The notes: generated by a model from the letters alone, not told the origin. A DNA stretch of 64,000 nt from Nitrosomonas sp. (GCF_019752415.1 NZ_JAIEME010000015.1:1-64000); one strand, 5' to 3'. Counted from the stretch's first letter, positions 46,827 to 56,692 are shown. Numbers and translations are program-made.

Positions 46827-48065
46827 TTAATGGGATGATACGGGATAGGGTTTTCTCAGAGTGATCGGCGCGCGTGTAAATATTTTGACCGCCCATATTT
46901 CCCGGTCACGCGCTGGATCGATATCCTGCAACCAGGATTTCAGTGTTCCCTCTTTCTGCTTGGTTTGCCAGCCGATCATCAAGCGCCATATCAGTATCGC
47001 CGTTGAGATCACATGCCAGACGACGACTAACAGCAATCCGACATCCGGTTGATTAGTTAACCACCCGTACGTGAGTAGAATCAGATTCGGATTGCGCCGG
47101 GCAGTAATCAGCCGGTTAAATGAGTCCAATTTTTGCCAGATGAACATATCGAAAGATGCCAGCCAATACTGGAATGCGCCTTCGCATAAGCGCCCGCCCA
47201 CATACCCTAAAAACATGAGCCACATCATGATTTCCAAACCGCTAATAGGTGTAAGCGTACTTGCCAAACCGGCTCCCCACGCCAGATACCACAGTGGTGG
47301 ATGAATAATATCCAAGCCATGATCCAGTACATCCCCCAGGCGGCTGGAAGTTACGGTGACACGCGCCAGCTTTCCGTCCACGGTGTCGAGAAAGGTCATG
47401 AACCATCCCATGAGCAATCCAATGCCAAAAAATCCGCCCCAGAATGCTAATCCGGTCAGAATGGCGAGCACGATGCTGAGATAGGTGACATGATTCGGTT
47501 GCCAGCCCTGACGCACGCAATAATGCGTCACCCAGAATGCCGGCAGCGGCCACAGCCATTTAGTGACCAGATCGGTCACGCCTTTATACGATCCGGAAAA
47601 CAGCTCCTTTTCCAGTAACGGACGATTGGCTTCGCTGACAGGCAAAATGTAAGGCGGGTCTTTCTTTTTCAGATTTTGTTGAAAATCTATTTTCAGATCC
47701 TGTAGACCAATGCGCGGAATGATCAGCAACACGAACTTATAATTCTGGCTTTTATTATTGTTAAGATTCCTGAGTATTTGCGGTGCTTGACTACCATCGG
47801 TACGTATCGCCGCAGGGCAGCCTTCGTCGTTGTATAAGGCGATTTTCTTGTTCAGCCCGAGCAGTGCGGTCAACACCCGGGCGTCAAATAGAAAATTAGA
47901 ATTCAAAAATAAAGCGGTCGCGCTTGCAGGAATTTTTTCAGCATCATCAACCAGCTTGATGTGCTCGTGTGTTTGTAACATGCGTTGCAAACGCTCTCGG
48001 CCCGTTAATCCCCAAATTTTGGTTTCACTTTCACCGAAGATATAAATATAGGTTGAAGTCGACAT
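46827..48065 (-). CDS. CDP-alcohol phosphatidyltransferase with N-terminal nucleotidyltransferase-like region
   Basis: 412 residues. The CDP-OH-P motif is complete: D227-x2-D230-G-x2-A-R235-x8-G244-x3-D248-x3-D252 (LDTVDGKLARV, then GDVLDHGLD), within six membrane helices (about 165-400). Residues 1-155 are soluble and look like a degenerate sugar/alcohol-phosphate nucleotidyltransferase, an arrangement known from inositol-phosphate cytidylyltransferase fusions. It transfers a phospho-alcohol between CMP-linked donor and acceptor alcohol; the substrates are unknown. It lies 101 bases downstream of trkH. Confidence 0.85.
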   Translation of the reverse strand: MSTSTYIYIFGESETKIWGLTGRERLQRMLQTHEHIKLVDDAEKIPASATALFLNSNFLFDARVLTALLGLNKKIALYNDEGCPAAIRTDGSQAPQILRNLNNNKSQNYKFVLLIIPRIGLQDLKIDFQQNLKKKDPPYILPVSEANRPLLEKELFSGSYKGVTDLVTKWLWPLPAFWVTHYCVRQGWQPNHVTYLSIVLAILTGLAFWGGFFGIGLLMGWFMTFLDTVDGKLARVTVTSSRLGDVLDHGLDIIHPPLWYLAWGAGLASTLTPISGLEIMMWLMFLGYVGGRLCEGAFQYWLASFDMFIWQKLDSFNRLITARRNPNLILLTYGWLTNQPDVGLLLVVVWHVISTAILIWRLMIGWQTKQKEGTLKSWLQDIDPARDREIWAVKIFTRAPITLRKPYPVSSH

Positions 48066-48166
48066 GTGTTGTAGTGTAATAGTTATTAGGTTTATGCCTA
48101 TAGATATCTTTCAGCTGCATGCTGCTTAGTCATAAGTAGATTATAAATCACGCGGAGTCAAGAAAA

Positions 48167-49531
48167 TTAACCTACTTGTATTTCAGCATTGGCGTATTTA
48201 ATATATTTTTTCTTGGGAGTAGCTAGAAAATAAGCGAAAGTGAGTGGTCCGACACGACCGACTACCATCAAAAATATAATGACAATTTCCCCTCCCATAC
48301 TCAATTGGCTCGTTAATCCTCTGGATAAACCAACCGTACTGAGCGCAGATACCACTTCGAAAACGATATTAATCAGTGGTGCCTTTTCAATGATGGATAA
48401 AACAAATATTCCTATAAATATCATGATAATAGATACAATGGTGAGTGCCAATGCTTTCATTACCTGAGATTGCGGTATGGTACGTTTCAGTACCACCACA
48501 TCATCTCTTCGACGTAGAAAGGCATAAGTTGCCATGATTAAAATTACAAAAGTACCAATTTTGATACCACTGGCTGTACTTAACGAGCCTCCGCCGATAT
48601 ACATCAGCAAAATCATCAAAACGGTTGTGGCATCCGTAAGTTCTTCGATGGCTAAGGTGTTAAAACCCGCCGTCCGTGGCGTTACTGCCTGAAACCAAGC
48701 AGTTATCGCTTGATCAGCAACAGATAACTGACCTAATGTTGCCGGATTGTGGGCTTCAAGAATCCATATCAGTACAAATGCGCAAAAATTAATAATAAGC
48801 GTACTCAGTAATACAATTTTGGTATTAACGCTTAACTTGTGCCATCTTTTGTGTGTGCTGATATCAATCAATACTAAAAAGCCAATACCGCCAATAATAA
48901 AAAGTGCCGTGATGATTAAATTGACTGGCAAATTGTTAAAGTAGGGTACAAGACTACTACTATTTAAAGCAAATCCGGCATTGTTAAATGCGGAAATCGT
49001 ATAGAAAAATGCATGATAGGCAGCTTTACCGAAACCTAGCTCATTTAGCCAGGTGATCGTCAGTAATATAAATCCAATCAATTCAATGAACAAAGAATAT
49101 ATCAGTACGTACTTTGCTGTATGAGTGACTTTTTCTAAACTGGTTTGATTAAAGGCTTCTTGCGCAATCATCTGCTGGCCGATTCCTAATCTTGCACCCA
49201 AACTTAATACCGCGACAATCGCAAACGTCATAAAGCTCAGTCCTCCTGTCTGGATCAGTAGTGCGATGACGATCTGACCAAACAGTGTAAAATGAGTACC
49301 GGTATCGAGAACAGCCAGTCCCGTGACCGTTACCGCTGACGTTGCAGTAAATATAGATTGCAACCAACTGGTTTCCGCATGCGTAGCAAACGGCAGCTTT
49401 AATAGCAAAGAACCCAGTGTAATGAGTAAAATAAACCCCAGAAATAATACCGTTGGTGGATTGATATTCAGTGTATTCTTTTTTGCCGTGACCACTTTGT
49501 AGGGTAAAACATGGGGATCCCATAATTTCAT
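48167..49531 (-). CDS. TrkH/KtrB family potassium transporter subunit
   Basis: 454 residues with about ten membrane helices and four pore-loop repeats; recognisable blocks are SAVTVTGLAVLDTGTHFT, ISAFNNAGFALNSSSL, AVTPRTAGFNTLAI and EVVSALSTVGLSRGLT, each with the selectivity glycine. The length is closer to KtrB than TrkH. The TrkA/KtrA-type partner is encoded immediately upstream (2-base gap), so they form one K+ uptake unit. Confidence 0.93.
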   Translation of the reverse strand: MKLWDPHVLPYKVVTAKKNTLNINPPTVLFLGFILLITLGSLLLKLPFATHAETSWLQSIFTATSAVTVTGLAVLDTGTHFTLFGQIVIALLIQTGGLSFMTFAIVAVLSLGARLGIGQQMIAQEAFNQTSLEKVTHTAKYVLIYSLFIELIGFILLTITWLNELGFGKAAYHAFFYTISAFNNAGFALNSSSLVPYFNNLPVNLIITALFIIGGIGFLVLIDISTHKRWHKLSVNTKIVLLSTLIINFCAFVLIWILEAHNPATLGQLSVADQAITAWFQAVTPRTAGFNTLAIEELTDATTVLMILLMYIGGGSLSTASGIKIGTFVILIMATYAFLRRRDDVVVLKRTIPQSQVMKALALTIVSIIMIFIGIFVLSIIEKAPLINIVFEVVSALSTVGLSRGLTSQLSMGGEIVIIFLMVVGRVGPLTFAYFLATPKKKYIKYANAEIQVG

Positions 49532-49533
49532 AA

Positions 49534-50207
49534 TTACAGTAACCTGGGTGCAATTGTTTTAAGCGCGTTTAATGAACCCGCGAGTATTAAAGAATCACCC
49601 GTTTCCAAAACAAAGCTTAGCTCGACAGGCTTGAGAATGGTTCTTTTTCGCCGCACCAATAAAGGATCTATGGTGTCCTGAGCTTCTTTCAATAATGCTT
49701 CAATCGAGATACCCTGGCATTTCTCAGTTATTTTAATTTCAACCACATATAGATTATGACCAATCGTCATGTACTGATTGACCATCGGATAGTTGAGTGA
49801 TTGTGCCACCTTTATACCCATTTCTTCTTCAGGATGGATGATCCGCGCAACGCCAATCCTGGAAAGGATGGTGTGATGCGGTTTTGAAGTAGCCTTGACC
49901 CAGATTTCTTTGATGTCCATGTTTTTGAGCAGCAATACACACAATATGCTGGCTTCCAGGTTGTCACCAATCGCTACCAAAGCAGCATTACAGGTCGTGT
50001 ATTCAAATCCTTAAGCGCATGTTCATCGGTTGCATCGGCGATTGCGGCAAGGGTGAGTTGATCCGCCATTTGGTTTACAATTTTTGCATTAACATCTACG
50101 CCTATTACTGAATGACCAAGGCGTATCAATTCCAGTGATGCTGCCGAACCAAACCGGCCAAGCCCTATTACTGCAAATTGTCCCATTTGTTCCTCGTATT
50201 TGTTCAA
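49534..50207 (-). CDS. TrkA/KtrA family potassium channel regulatory subunit, frameshifted
   Basis: Two frames (49974-50207 and 49534-49980) form one protein of about 224 residues with an N-terminal RCK nucleotide-binding domain (FAVIGLGRFGSAASLELIRL) and a C-terminal TrkA_C domain (IKITEKCQGISIEALLKEAQ). Adding one A (minus strand CGACC to CGAACC near 49999) restores LNTRTCNAALVAIGDNLEAS. The frame is thus one missing base. The adjacent intact trkH suggests either a sequencing error or recent inactivation. Confidence 0.88.
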
Positions 50208-50254
50208 CTGGAAGATCGTATTTTCATGCGCTGCTTTTTAATAGAGAGTTTGGA

Positions 50255-51316
50255 TTAAGAGGTTTTGTGTAACCATATATTGGCCAGAATAATCATAAGT
50301 AATCCAGGGACAAGTGCGATGAATGCAGGGTTTAGGCGCAATATCAGGCCGGCATTGGCAATAATTTGGTCCAACAAGTAAACAGCAATGCCGATCAGCG
50401 CAGCAAATACCAGTTTGTTGCTCAAACCGGTACGGATCGATCCAAATACAAATGGAATGGATAATAGCAGCATGGCTACTGTCATCAGTGCACTGCCAAC
50501 TTTCCGCCATAACGCCAATGCATAGGAATCCGCATCCTGCCCCGTGCTGCGTAGAAATTCTACATGTCGCACCAATTCAAGTGGTGACAGGCTTTCGGGT
50601 GGTTTGGTGAGCGTTAGAATATCTTCCGGATTCAGAAAAGAGGACCAGTTTAATGTATTGAGGCGGGTTGCTAAAATTTGATCATCTTTAAATGTTCTGA
50701 CAACGACATTACTTAATTCCCAAATATCATCATCGATAATATCCGCATATTGCGACAAGGTATGTGCGAGTAAGAAACCTTCTTGATCCAGTTGCAGGAT
50801 TTCAATATCCGCTACTCTTTTGGCATGCAACATATGACCGATGCGCAGGATATTCTGCTCGTTGCGCGTCCAGATACCCAGGTTTTTACCTAATTCAGCA
50901 CTTTGCTCCAGCGCGATCGCCCGATAGGTAATCGCTTTTTGTTGCAGCTGGGGTGCTACAAATTGCTCTAAAATCGCGACGCTCAGCAGTAGTGCAATAC
51001 CGACGCTTAATGGTGCAAGACTGATACGAAGCGGTGACAGTCCGGCAACGCGCATAGCAATTAATTCCGAATCCACGGCCAGTTTTCCAAGTGCAACGAC
51101 TGTGCCTAATAAAGCAACAAAAGGTGCGATCTGAATAAATCTGCGTGGCAAGAGCATCGCTGTGTAGAGAAAAGCATCTTGGATGCGATAAGTGCCTCTG
51201 CCTACATTATCCAGTTGATCTAATAAATCAAAGAAGCTGAATAATGGAAGCAGAATCGAAGCGGCAATCATGAAGCCGATCAGCACTTGGTAAGCGATAT
51301 AGCGATAAATCATCAT
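50255..51316 (-). CDS. lptG: LPS export permease LptG
   Basis: 354 residues from the ATG at 51316, which overlaps the lptF stop (ATGA). A longer frame to 51397 has no support. Six membrane helices in a 3+3 arrangement flank a periplasmic beta-jellyroll domain (about 140-260); N-terminus MMIYRYIAYQVLIGFMIAAS. With LptF and LptB2 it extracts LPS from the inner membrane. Unusually for betaproteobacteria, lptFG here are not next to pepA but sit inside a run of lipid-modifying genes. Confidence 0.9.
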   Translation of the reverse strand: MMIYRYIAYQVLIGFMIAASILLPLFSFFDLLDQLDNVGRGTYRIQDAFLYTAMLLPRRFIQIAPFVALLGTVVALGKLAVDSELIAMRVAGLSPLRISLAPLSVGIALLLSVAILEQFVAPQLQQKAITYRAIALEQSAELGKNLGIWTRNEQNILRIGHMLHAKRVADIEILQLDQEGFLLAHTLSQYADIIDDDIWELSNVVVRTFKDDQILATRLNTLNWSSFLNPEDILTLTKPPESLSPLELVRHVEFLRSTGQDADSYALALWRKVGSALMTVAMLLLSIPFVFGSIRTGLSNKLVFAALIGIAVYLLDQIIANAGLILRLNPAFIALVPGLLMIILANIWLHKTS

Positions 51317-52392
51317 CGTGGGCGTGAAAATGGTCTTTGTCTTGATATCAGTGCATGGATACCCAATGCTGCTAGCATGAGTAGATAGAGCCACCAAACC
51401 CCCGGTATGCTGCCAACGACACCTTGCTCAACCCAGGTTTTGGCCAGTCCAGTAAAGTTATAATAGGCGGCGAAGACGAGTGCGGCAATAAGATACGTTC
51501 GATCGGTTTTATCGTGGCGCGGCGTGCTACGAATGAATGTTACTGCAATTAAAGCCAACACAATCGTAGCGAGCGGACGGGAAATTCGCCATTGCAATTC
51601 GGCAATATCACGTGGTTGATCGGATTCCCACAGTGTTCTTGTTGCGGCTGCCTTGCGCCGGTAATTCAGAGCATAGTCACTATCAATAAAATAAGTCATG
51701 TTTTTGAACTGGATGACATCATCAATGCTGGCCGTACTGGTTAATTGATAAATCATACCTTCGGATAACTGGATGTGCGGTCTTTGTTCCGGTTCTGACG
51801 GTTGAATCTGGCGAGCTTGCTTGGCAATGACAATTTCGCTGCCGTCCGGCTTCTTGATATAGTGAAAAATATACTGCATTTGCTTGTCGGCGTCATTCTT
51901 GTTGCGTACATAGACGATTCTGCCGGTTCGTTCACTACCATGAAAACGCCCGGCTTGAAACCGGTTTGTATTTAATTCGGCTTCTGCCTGTGCGTCCAGA
52001 ATGTAACTTTCCGCATAGGCCCAAGGACGAACATAGGATGAGAGCATGCCGCTGACAATACCAACCGGTATCGCCACTGTCAGTACGGTGAGAACAATGC
52101 GTGTCCCGCTGACACCGGCAGAACGAATGACATTCAACTCTTGATCTTTATTAAGTCTGCCGAGACCTATGATGACCGAAATATAGAGCGCGATGGGGAT
52201 TAATACTTCCAGTGCAATCAGCGTTTTTAAAAAAACCAGTTTCAGCAGGGCGGCGATTCCTAAAGTTTCAGTGACAGCTCCTGCCAAAAGCCGTGCGCTA
52301 CTGAAGCTGGCAAATAAACCGACCAGAATAAGAATGACTACCGTGAAGGGCAGTAATATCTCGCGTGCGATATACCGTTCAATTAATTTCAT
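51313..52392 (-). CDS. lptF: LPS export permease LptF
   Basis: 359 residues. N-terminus MKLIERYIAREILLPFTVVI, helices at about 13-35, 55-80, 100-120, then a periplasmic jellyroll domain and three C-terminal helices. The LptF/LptG family coupling region INKDQELNVIRSAGVSG is present as LNKDQELNVIRSAGVSG. Transcribed before lptG and coupled to it. Confidence 0.92.
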   Translation of the reverse strand: MKLIERYIAREILLPFTVVILILVGLFASFSSARLLAGAVTETLGIAALLKLVFLKTLIALEVLIPIALYISVIIGLGRLNKDQELNVIRSAGVSGTRIVLTVLTVAIPVGIVSGMLSSYVRPWAYAESYILDAQAEAELNTNRFQAGRFHGSERTGRIVYVRNKNDADKQMQYIFHYIKKPDGSEIVIAKQARQIQPSEPEQRPHIQLSEGMIYQLTSTASIDDVIQFKNMTYFIDSDYALNYRRKAAATRTLWESDQPRDIAELQWRISRPLATIVLALIAVTFIRSTPRHDKTDRTYLIAALVFAAYYNFTGLAKTWVEQGVVGSIPGVWWLYLLMLAALGIHALISRQRPFSRPR

Positions 52393-52455
52393 AAATCGGT
52401 GTGATTAACATAATTGATGGTATGGCAAGTAGTATTAACGAGTGCAGGTGGCAGA

Positions 52456-53301
52456 TCACTCAATAGATTGCGTGTTACTGGAAAAAGAGTATGGCTTTTT
52501 CTTGAGTATGGATTCGGCTAGCACTAAATCTCCGACTTTATCGACATCGACACCGGCTCGTGGATCGTCAAGCAGGATGCCCTGTATTATTACCCCGGAT
52601 TTTTCGGATACGGCTTGCAATCCTTGTTGCAACGTGAGAAATCCAAACAAATACGCCAATACCATTTTGAATCCAAGTACTTGTGCGATTAATCGCCAGG
52701 GGCGTTTGCGCAAATCTTCGGCTTGCCGCCAGAATCTGATTAATGCTCGTCCTTGCGGGTTAAAAGTAAACAGATTGCAGCCGCAAAATCCACCGTCGCG
52801 TAAGCGGATAACAGTGCGTTTGGAACCGGGAAATGCGGCGGCGATATCTTGTTGTCTGACCAAACCAACCGTGGCATCACACTGGGTTACTAAGGAATCA
52901 CGCAGAAAACTTTGTACCATATCGGGTGTTAGCAAGGCATGATCAGCGGTGGTTAATAATACCGGCGTATCGCTGGGTATTTGGCTCAGGCCACTTTCAG
53001 CGCTACGACTGGGGGAATCCATATTCGGTATCCAAATCACTTGCCCGGAGGCAATGCGCTGTTTTAATTCCGGGCAATGCATGTGCAGAGATTCGGGAGG
53101 GCCGCAAAGGATAATTGTGGTGACCAGATCGCAAGCCGCCAGCGTATCCAGAACGCGGATAACCATTGGAATGCCATCCACAGGTGCAAAGGCCTTGCAG
53201 GCGGCACCGGTATGCTGCGTGATGGGATCTTTGTTGGTGCGGTCGGCAGCTAAAACCAGCGCGGCGAATCGTTGCGGTGATGAACAAGATTCATCGTTCA
53301 C
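52456..53301 (-). CDS. MobA-like nucleotidyltransferase with C-terminal extension
   Basis: 281 residues. Residues about 12-200 form a MobA/IspD-like NTP-transferase fold: ALVLAADRTNKDP (variant of LAGGxxxR), CKAFAPVDGIPMVIRVLDTL, and TTADHALLTPDMV with the metal aspartate. The extension (about 200-281) has a hydrophobic helix (VLGFKMVLAYLFGFLTLQQG) that may attach it to the membrane. It probably activates a small phosphorylated compound as a CDP or similar derivative. It overlaps the GNAT-like gene by 4 bases and precedes lptF by 64 bases. Confidence 0.8.
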   Translation of the reverse strand: MNDESCSSPQRFAALVLAADRTNKDPITQHTGAACKAFAPVDGIPMVIRVLDTLAACDLVTTIILCGPPESLHMHCPELKQRIASGQVIWIPNMDSPSRSAESGLSQIPSDTPVLLTTADHALLTPDMVQSFLRDSLVTQCDATVGLVRQQDIAAAFPGSKRTVIRLRDGGFCGCNLFTFNPQGRALIRFWRQAEDLRKRPWRLIAQVLGFKMVLAYLFGFLTLQQGLQAVSEKSGVIIQGILLDDPRAGVDVDKVGDLVLAESILKKKPYSFSSNTQSIE

Positions 53302-54449
53302 AATGTTTTTCCATAAATGCGATAACGTTTGTATTGCTTGCTGCCTATACTGTCGAGAATGCTGCGCATTGCAACATTATCTTCAAGTATCCATGACATC
53401 TCAACTTCTTCAATGCCGCGGGCAATTCCTGCTTGACGTGGCGCATCAATGACCAGGCAAGCCAATGCCAGGCCTAGCGGTGTATTGTGAAATTGTTTGC
53501 GGACACCCATCAGTGGTATGCGGCCTGTCCGTATCTCTTTATTTCTGATCTTTTTGATTATTTTGAGCCAGCCAAACGGAAACAATCTCCCATTTAATTC
53601 GATTAACACTTCGTTGAGATTGGGAAGTCCAACCATAAATGCCGCAGCTTTGCCATCGACTTCGGCAATCTGGATGAATTCATCCGGCAGTAACATGCGC
53701 AGGCTGGTACCCAGCTCGGCAAATTCTTCCCGTGTGAAGGGAATGAAACCCCAATTTTCAGACCAGGCATCGTTAAAAATGTCCCGCAAGGTTTCCATTT
53801 CTTCATCAAAATGATTACGTTTTAATGTACGCAATGTTACCCTTGACGAAAATCGATTGATCAAAACCTGCATGACACGGGGTATTTCAAAATCGACCCG
53901 GACCTTATAAGCCAGTAGATCCTTGGCGGGAAGATAACCCTGTTCTTCCAGTAAACGGCCATACCAACGCGGTGAGTGGGGCATCATGATGACCGGTGGT
54001 GTGTCAAATCCATCGACCAGAATTCCGCATTCCTGATTGATAGAGAGATTGAACGGACCACTCACATGGCGTACTTGCCGGGAAGCCAACCAAGCTTCGG
54101 CATTCAGTATCAGCGCTGCAAAAACTTCTGAATCGTCGATACATTCCAACAGACCGAAGTGGCCGCTATCTGCGCCATAGCGTTCCCGGTGCAGCGAATC
54201 GATCTGTGCACTGATTCGCCCAACCGGTTGACCGTTTTGATAGGCGACCCAAGCTTGCCATTCACCATGTTTAAAAAAAGGATTAAAGCGGGAAAAATGG
54301 AAGCGCCGTTCCAGGCGTAAAGGCGGCACCCACAACGGATCATTGGCGTAGATGTACCAGGGTACATCAATAAACCTACCCATATCACGATAAGACATTA
54401 CCGGGCGCACCGTTACTTTGGAACCAACCGGTTTATCGTGTGTATTCAT
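53298..54449 (-). CDS. GNAT-like acyltransferase family protein
   Basis: 383 residues. The N-terminus FIDVPWYIYANDPLWVPPLR and FSRFNPFFKHGEWQAWVAYQ, then PVGRISAQIDSLHRERYG, are the pattern of a large family of GNAT-fold proteins that, to my knowledge, includes bacterial ceramide synthase-type N-acyltransferases. No catalytic residue can be fixed by eye. Start of the run GNAT-NTPase-lptF-lptG. A lipid-acylating role is inferred from context and family only. It could also be an unrelated acyltransferase. Confidence 0.72.
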   Translation of the reverse strand: MNTHDKPVGSKVTVRPVMSYRDMGRFIDVPWYIYANDPLWVPPLRLERRFHFSRFNPFFKHGEWQAWVAYQNGQPVGRISAQIDSLHRERYGADSGHFGLLECIDDSEVFAALILNAEAWLASRQVRHVSGPFNLSINQECGILVDGFDTPPVIMMPHSPRWYGRLLEEQGYLPAKDLLAYKVRVDFEIPRVMQVLINRFSSRVTLRTLKRNHFDEEMETLRDIFNDAWSENWGFIPFTREEFAELGTSLRMLLPDEFIQIAEVDGKAAAFMVGLPNLNEVLIELNGRLFPFGWLKIIKKIRNKEIRTGRIPLMGVRKQFHNTPLGLALACLVIDAPRQAGIARGIEEVEMSWILEDNVAMRSILDSIGSKQYKRYRIYGKTL

Positions 54450-54599
54450 GACAAATGAATGATGTGGGTTTAATGATAATGCGCTGGATTATGAATCTGT
54501 TCGCTAGACAATCCGGAATCACTGCCAATTGCATCGAATCTGTTGCTATGCCAATACTCACTGATTCGCTGTATTGCGTCATGTAGGGCGAAGAAGTTT

Positions 54600-55085
54600 T
54601 TAAATGTGTGTGTGTTTCAATAAATCCGCTACAAGCTTATGAAAAACTTCTTTTGGATCTGACTCTTTATGCGTAGATTGTTTGGTGCCTTCAGAAGGAT
54701 CGGATGCCGAGGATTGTTCAGCTGCGGCAATTTTCTCGTCTGTGATATTGCGGCAGAAATCACAATAATTATTCCAATCTGTATTGTAGCTGAGCAGACG
54801 ATCCTGAGGAAGGAATACTCTTAAAACTTCAAAGTTTTGCTGCATTCCAGGCAGCCGGGAGCAGAGGTAAATGTTGATATTCTTAGGCCAGCGTTTATGC
54901 TGAGGATACATGTCAGCCAGTTCTGTTTCTATCGTATAGCGGAAGTTATCAATCGCATCGGCGCGGCGCTTGCGATTAAGAATTTCAACAAATACAGCCA
55001 CCAACCCTAGAAAGCCAAATAAGACAAATGGCCATAACGGCACGGTTTCAAAATATCCGGAGATTTGATCAATGATTTCGTTCAA
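54600..55085 (-). CDS. Membrane-anchored hypothetical protein
   Basis: 161 residues. One helix near 15-35 (PLWPFVLFGFLGLVAVFVEI), then a basic stretch and a soluble domain with CxxxxxxC-like cysteines (YLCSRLP, CDFCRNI). The last about 40 residues are charged and low complexity. Not recognised. It lies 150 bases upstream of the GNAT-like gene on the same strand and is divergent from xseB. Confidence 0.65.
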   Translation of the reverse strand: MNEIIDQISGYFETVPLWPFVLFGFLGLVAVFVEILNRKRRADAIDNFRYTIETELADMYPQHKRWPKNINIYLCSRLPGMQQNFEVLRVFLPQDRLLSYNTDWNNYCDFCRNITDEKIAAAEQSSASDPSEGTKQSTHKESDPKEVFHKLVADLLKHTHI

Positions 55086-55554
55086 GGTTGTCTCAATTTA
55101 ATTACATTAGAAAACGCAGAATGGGTTCTTGTATCGAGAACCTCTACCCGGGGATATTGCCGAAATAAGCGGTCGTGACGATTGAGCAGGTAAAAGGCGA
55201 TTTTTCAATGACTTATTCTGTAACAGATCGAATGTTTACCTAATCCTGACGAGGCCTACCTAGGCTCGTATCTTGCCATAGTACGCGCGATGTATCAATA
55301 TTGTTATTCTGTCTTGCTCAAAGTAAAAACTGGTTATGGAAAAAGTTCGGGAAGTATTTTTAAAGGATTGATAATCACATGTGTCCGGTGACCCAAGCCG
55401 TTTTTCAGCTATTCATCAATAGCCCGCAGAAAGCGGGGAGGGCAGTTATTACTAAATTTGAATTGACCTGACACTGCTTATTGCGTTATTTTTATCTGCT
55501 TATATGTAAAAAACCATCTATTTTTATATTTGTATTCTTGCTGGCTAAGTATTT
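55086..55554. other. Intergenic region upstream of xseB
   Basis: 469 bases between divergent genes. No gene, RNA or known riboswitch pattern is seen. A short inverted repeat CGAGGCCTACCTAGGCTCG sits near 55249-55267. Promoters for both flanking genes presumably lie here. Confidence 0.4.
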
Positions 55555-55809
55555 ATGACCAAATCATCTAAGCATGCTGTTTCATCTCAGCCAGAGAGTT
55601 TTGAGGCGGCATCAGCTGAATTGGAGAAAATAGTGACGGCCATGGAAGCCGGGCAAATGTCACTGGAGGCTTCTCTTTCAGCGTATCAACGCGGGGCAGA
55701 GTTATTGCAATATTGTCAGAATAAACTGCAAGGTGCGCAGCAGCAGGTTCGCGTGCTTGAAGCCGGTATGTTAAAAGACTTTACAGGATCTGACCGTGAT
55801 GAGCGCTGA
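55555..55809 (+). CDS. xseB: Exodeoxyribonuclease VII small subunit
   Basis: 84 residues. Family motif FEAASAELEKIVTAMEAGQM, then SLEASLSAYQRGAELLQYCQ. It pairs with XseA to degrade single-stranded DNA. The usual betaproteobacterial order xseB-ispA-dxs is kept, and it overlaps ispA. Confidence 0.95.
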   Translation: MTKSSKHAVSSQPESFEAASAELEKIVTAMEAGQMSLEASLSAYQRGAELLQYCQNKLQGAQQQVRVLEAGMLKDFTGSDRDER

Positions 55810-56692
55810 TTTTCAGAGCTGGACAGGTAGTTGTCAGGCGCGTATCGAAACATTCCTAGGATCAAGGTTACCTGCTGCAGATTGCGTTCCTGAGCGATTA
55901 CATAAAGCAATGCGCTATTCAGTGCTGGGTGGAGGAAAGCGCGTGCGTCCGCTATTGTCTTTTGCAGCCGGAGAGCTTGTGCATGCAGATGTTGAGCGTG
56001 TGACGGTTGTTGCTGCAGCGGTAGAGCTCATACATGCTTATTCTTTGGTGCATGATGATCTGCCGTGCATGGATGACGATATTCTACGACGCGGCAAACC
56101 TACCTGTCATATAGAGTTTGATGAAGCTACCGCGCTGCTGACGGGCGATAGTTTGCAAACCTTGGCTTTTGAATTATTGGCGGAGAAGTGTCTGGCTGAT
56201 GAGCCGGGGACGCAATTAGAGATGATCGCGCAGCTGGCAGTAGCTGCTGGCTCGCGTGGTATGGCAGGGGGGCAGGCATTTGATTTGGATAGTGTTGGCA
56301 AAACATTAAGCCTGCCAGAGCTGGAATTTATGCATATCCATAAAACCGGTGCTTTGATTCGTGCTGCTGTGATGCTCGGGGCGCGTTGTAATAACCGTTT
56401 AGATAATGATCAGTTGGGTAAATTGGATCACTTCGCCAAATGCGTTGGTCTGGCATTCCAGGTGGTTGACGATTTGTTGGATACCGAGGCAACAACGGCC
56501 ACATTGGGTAAAACCGCCGGTAAAGATGCTGAGAATAATAAGCCCACTTATGTCAGTATTCTAGGTATTAGCCAAGCGCGTGAATTGGCGGAGAAATTGC
56601 AGCATGACGCTTATCAGGCTTTAGATAGCTTTGGTGAAGCTGCATTACGATTGCGTCAAGTAACCGATTTTATAATTAAACGTAAATTCTGA
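55796..56692 (+). CDS. ispA: Farnesyl diphosphate synthase
   Basis: 298 residues. It condenses IPP with DMAPP and GPP to give FPP, precursor of quinone side chains and undecaprenyl-P. First aspartate-rich motif DDLPCMDDD, second DDLLD; GGGKRVRPLL near 40-50. Start GTG 55796 or ATG 55799, overlapping xseB by 11-14 bases. Confidence 0.95.
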   Translation: MMSADFQSWTGSCQARIETFLGSRLPAADCVPERLHKAMRYSVLGGGKRVRPLLSFAAGELVHADVERVTVVAAAVELIHAYSLVHDDLPCMDDDILRRGKPTCHIEFDEATALLTGDSLQTLAFELLAEKCLADEPGTQLEMIAQLAVAAGSRGMAGGQAFDLDSVGKTLSLPELEFMHIHKTGALIRAAVMLGARCNNRLDNDQLGKLDHFAKCVGLAFQVVDDLLDTEATTATLGKTAGKDAENNKPTYVSILGISQARELAEKLQHDAYQALDSFGEAALRLRQVTDFIIKRKF

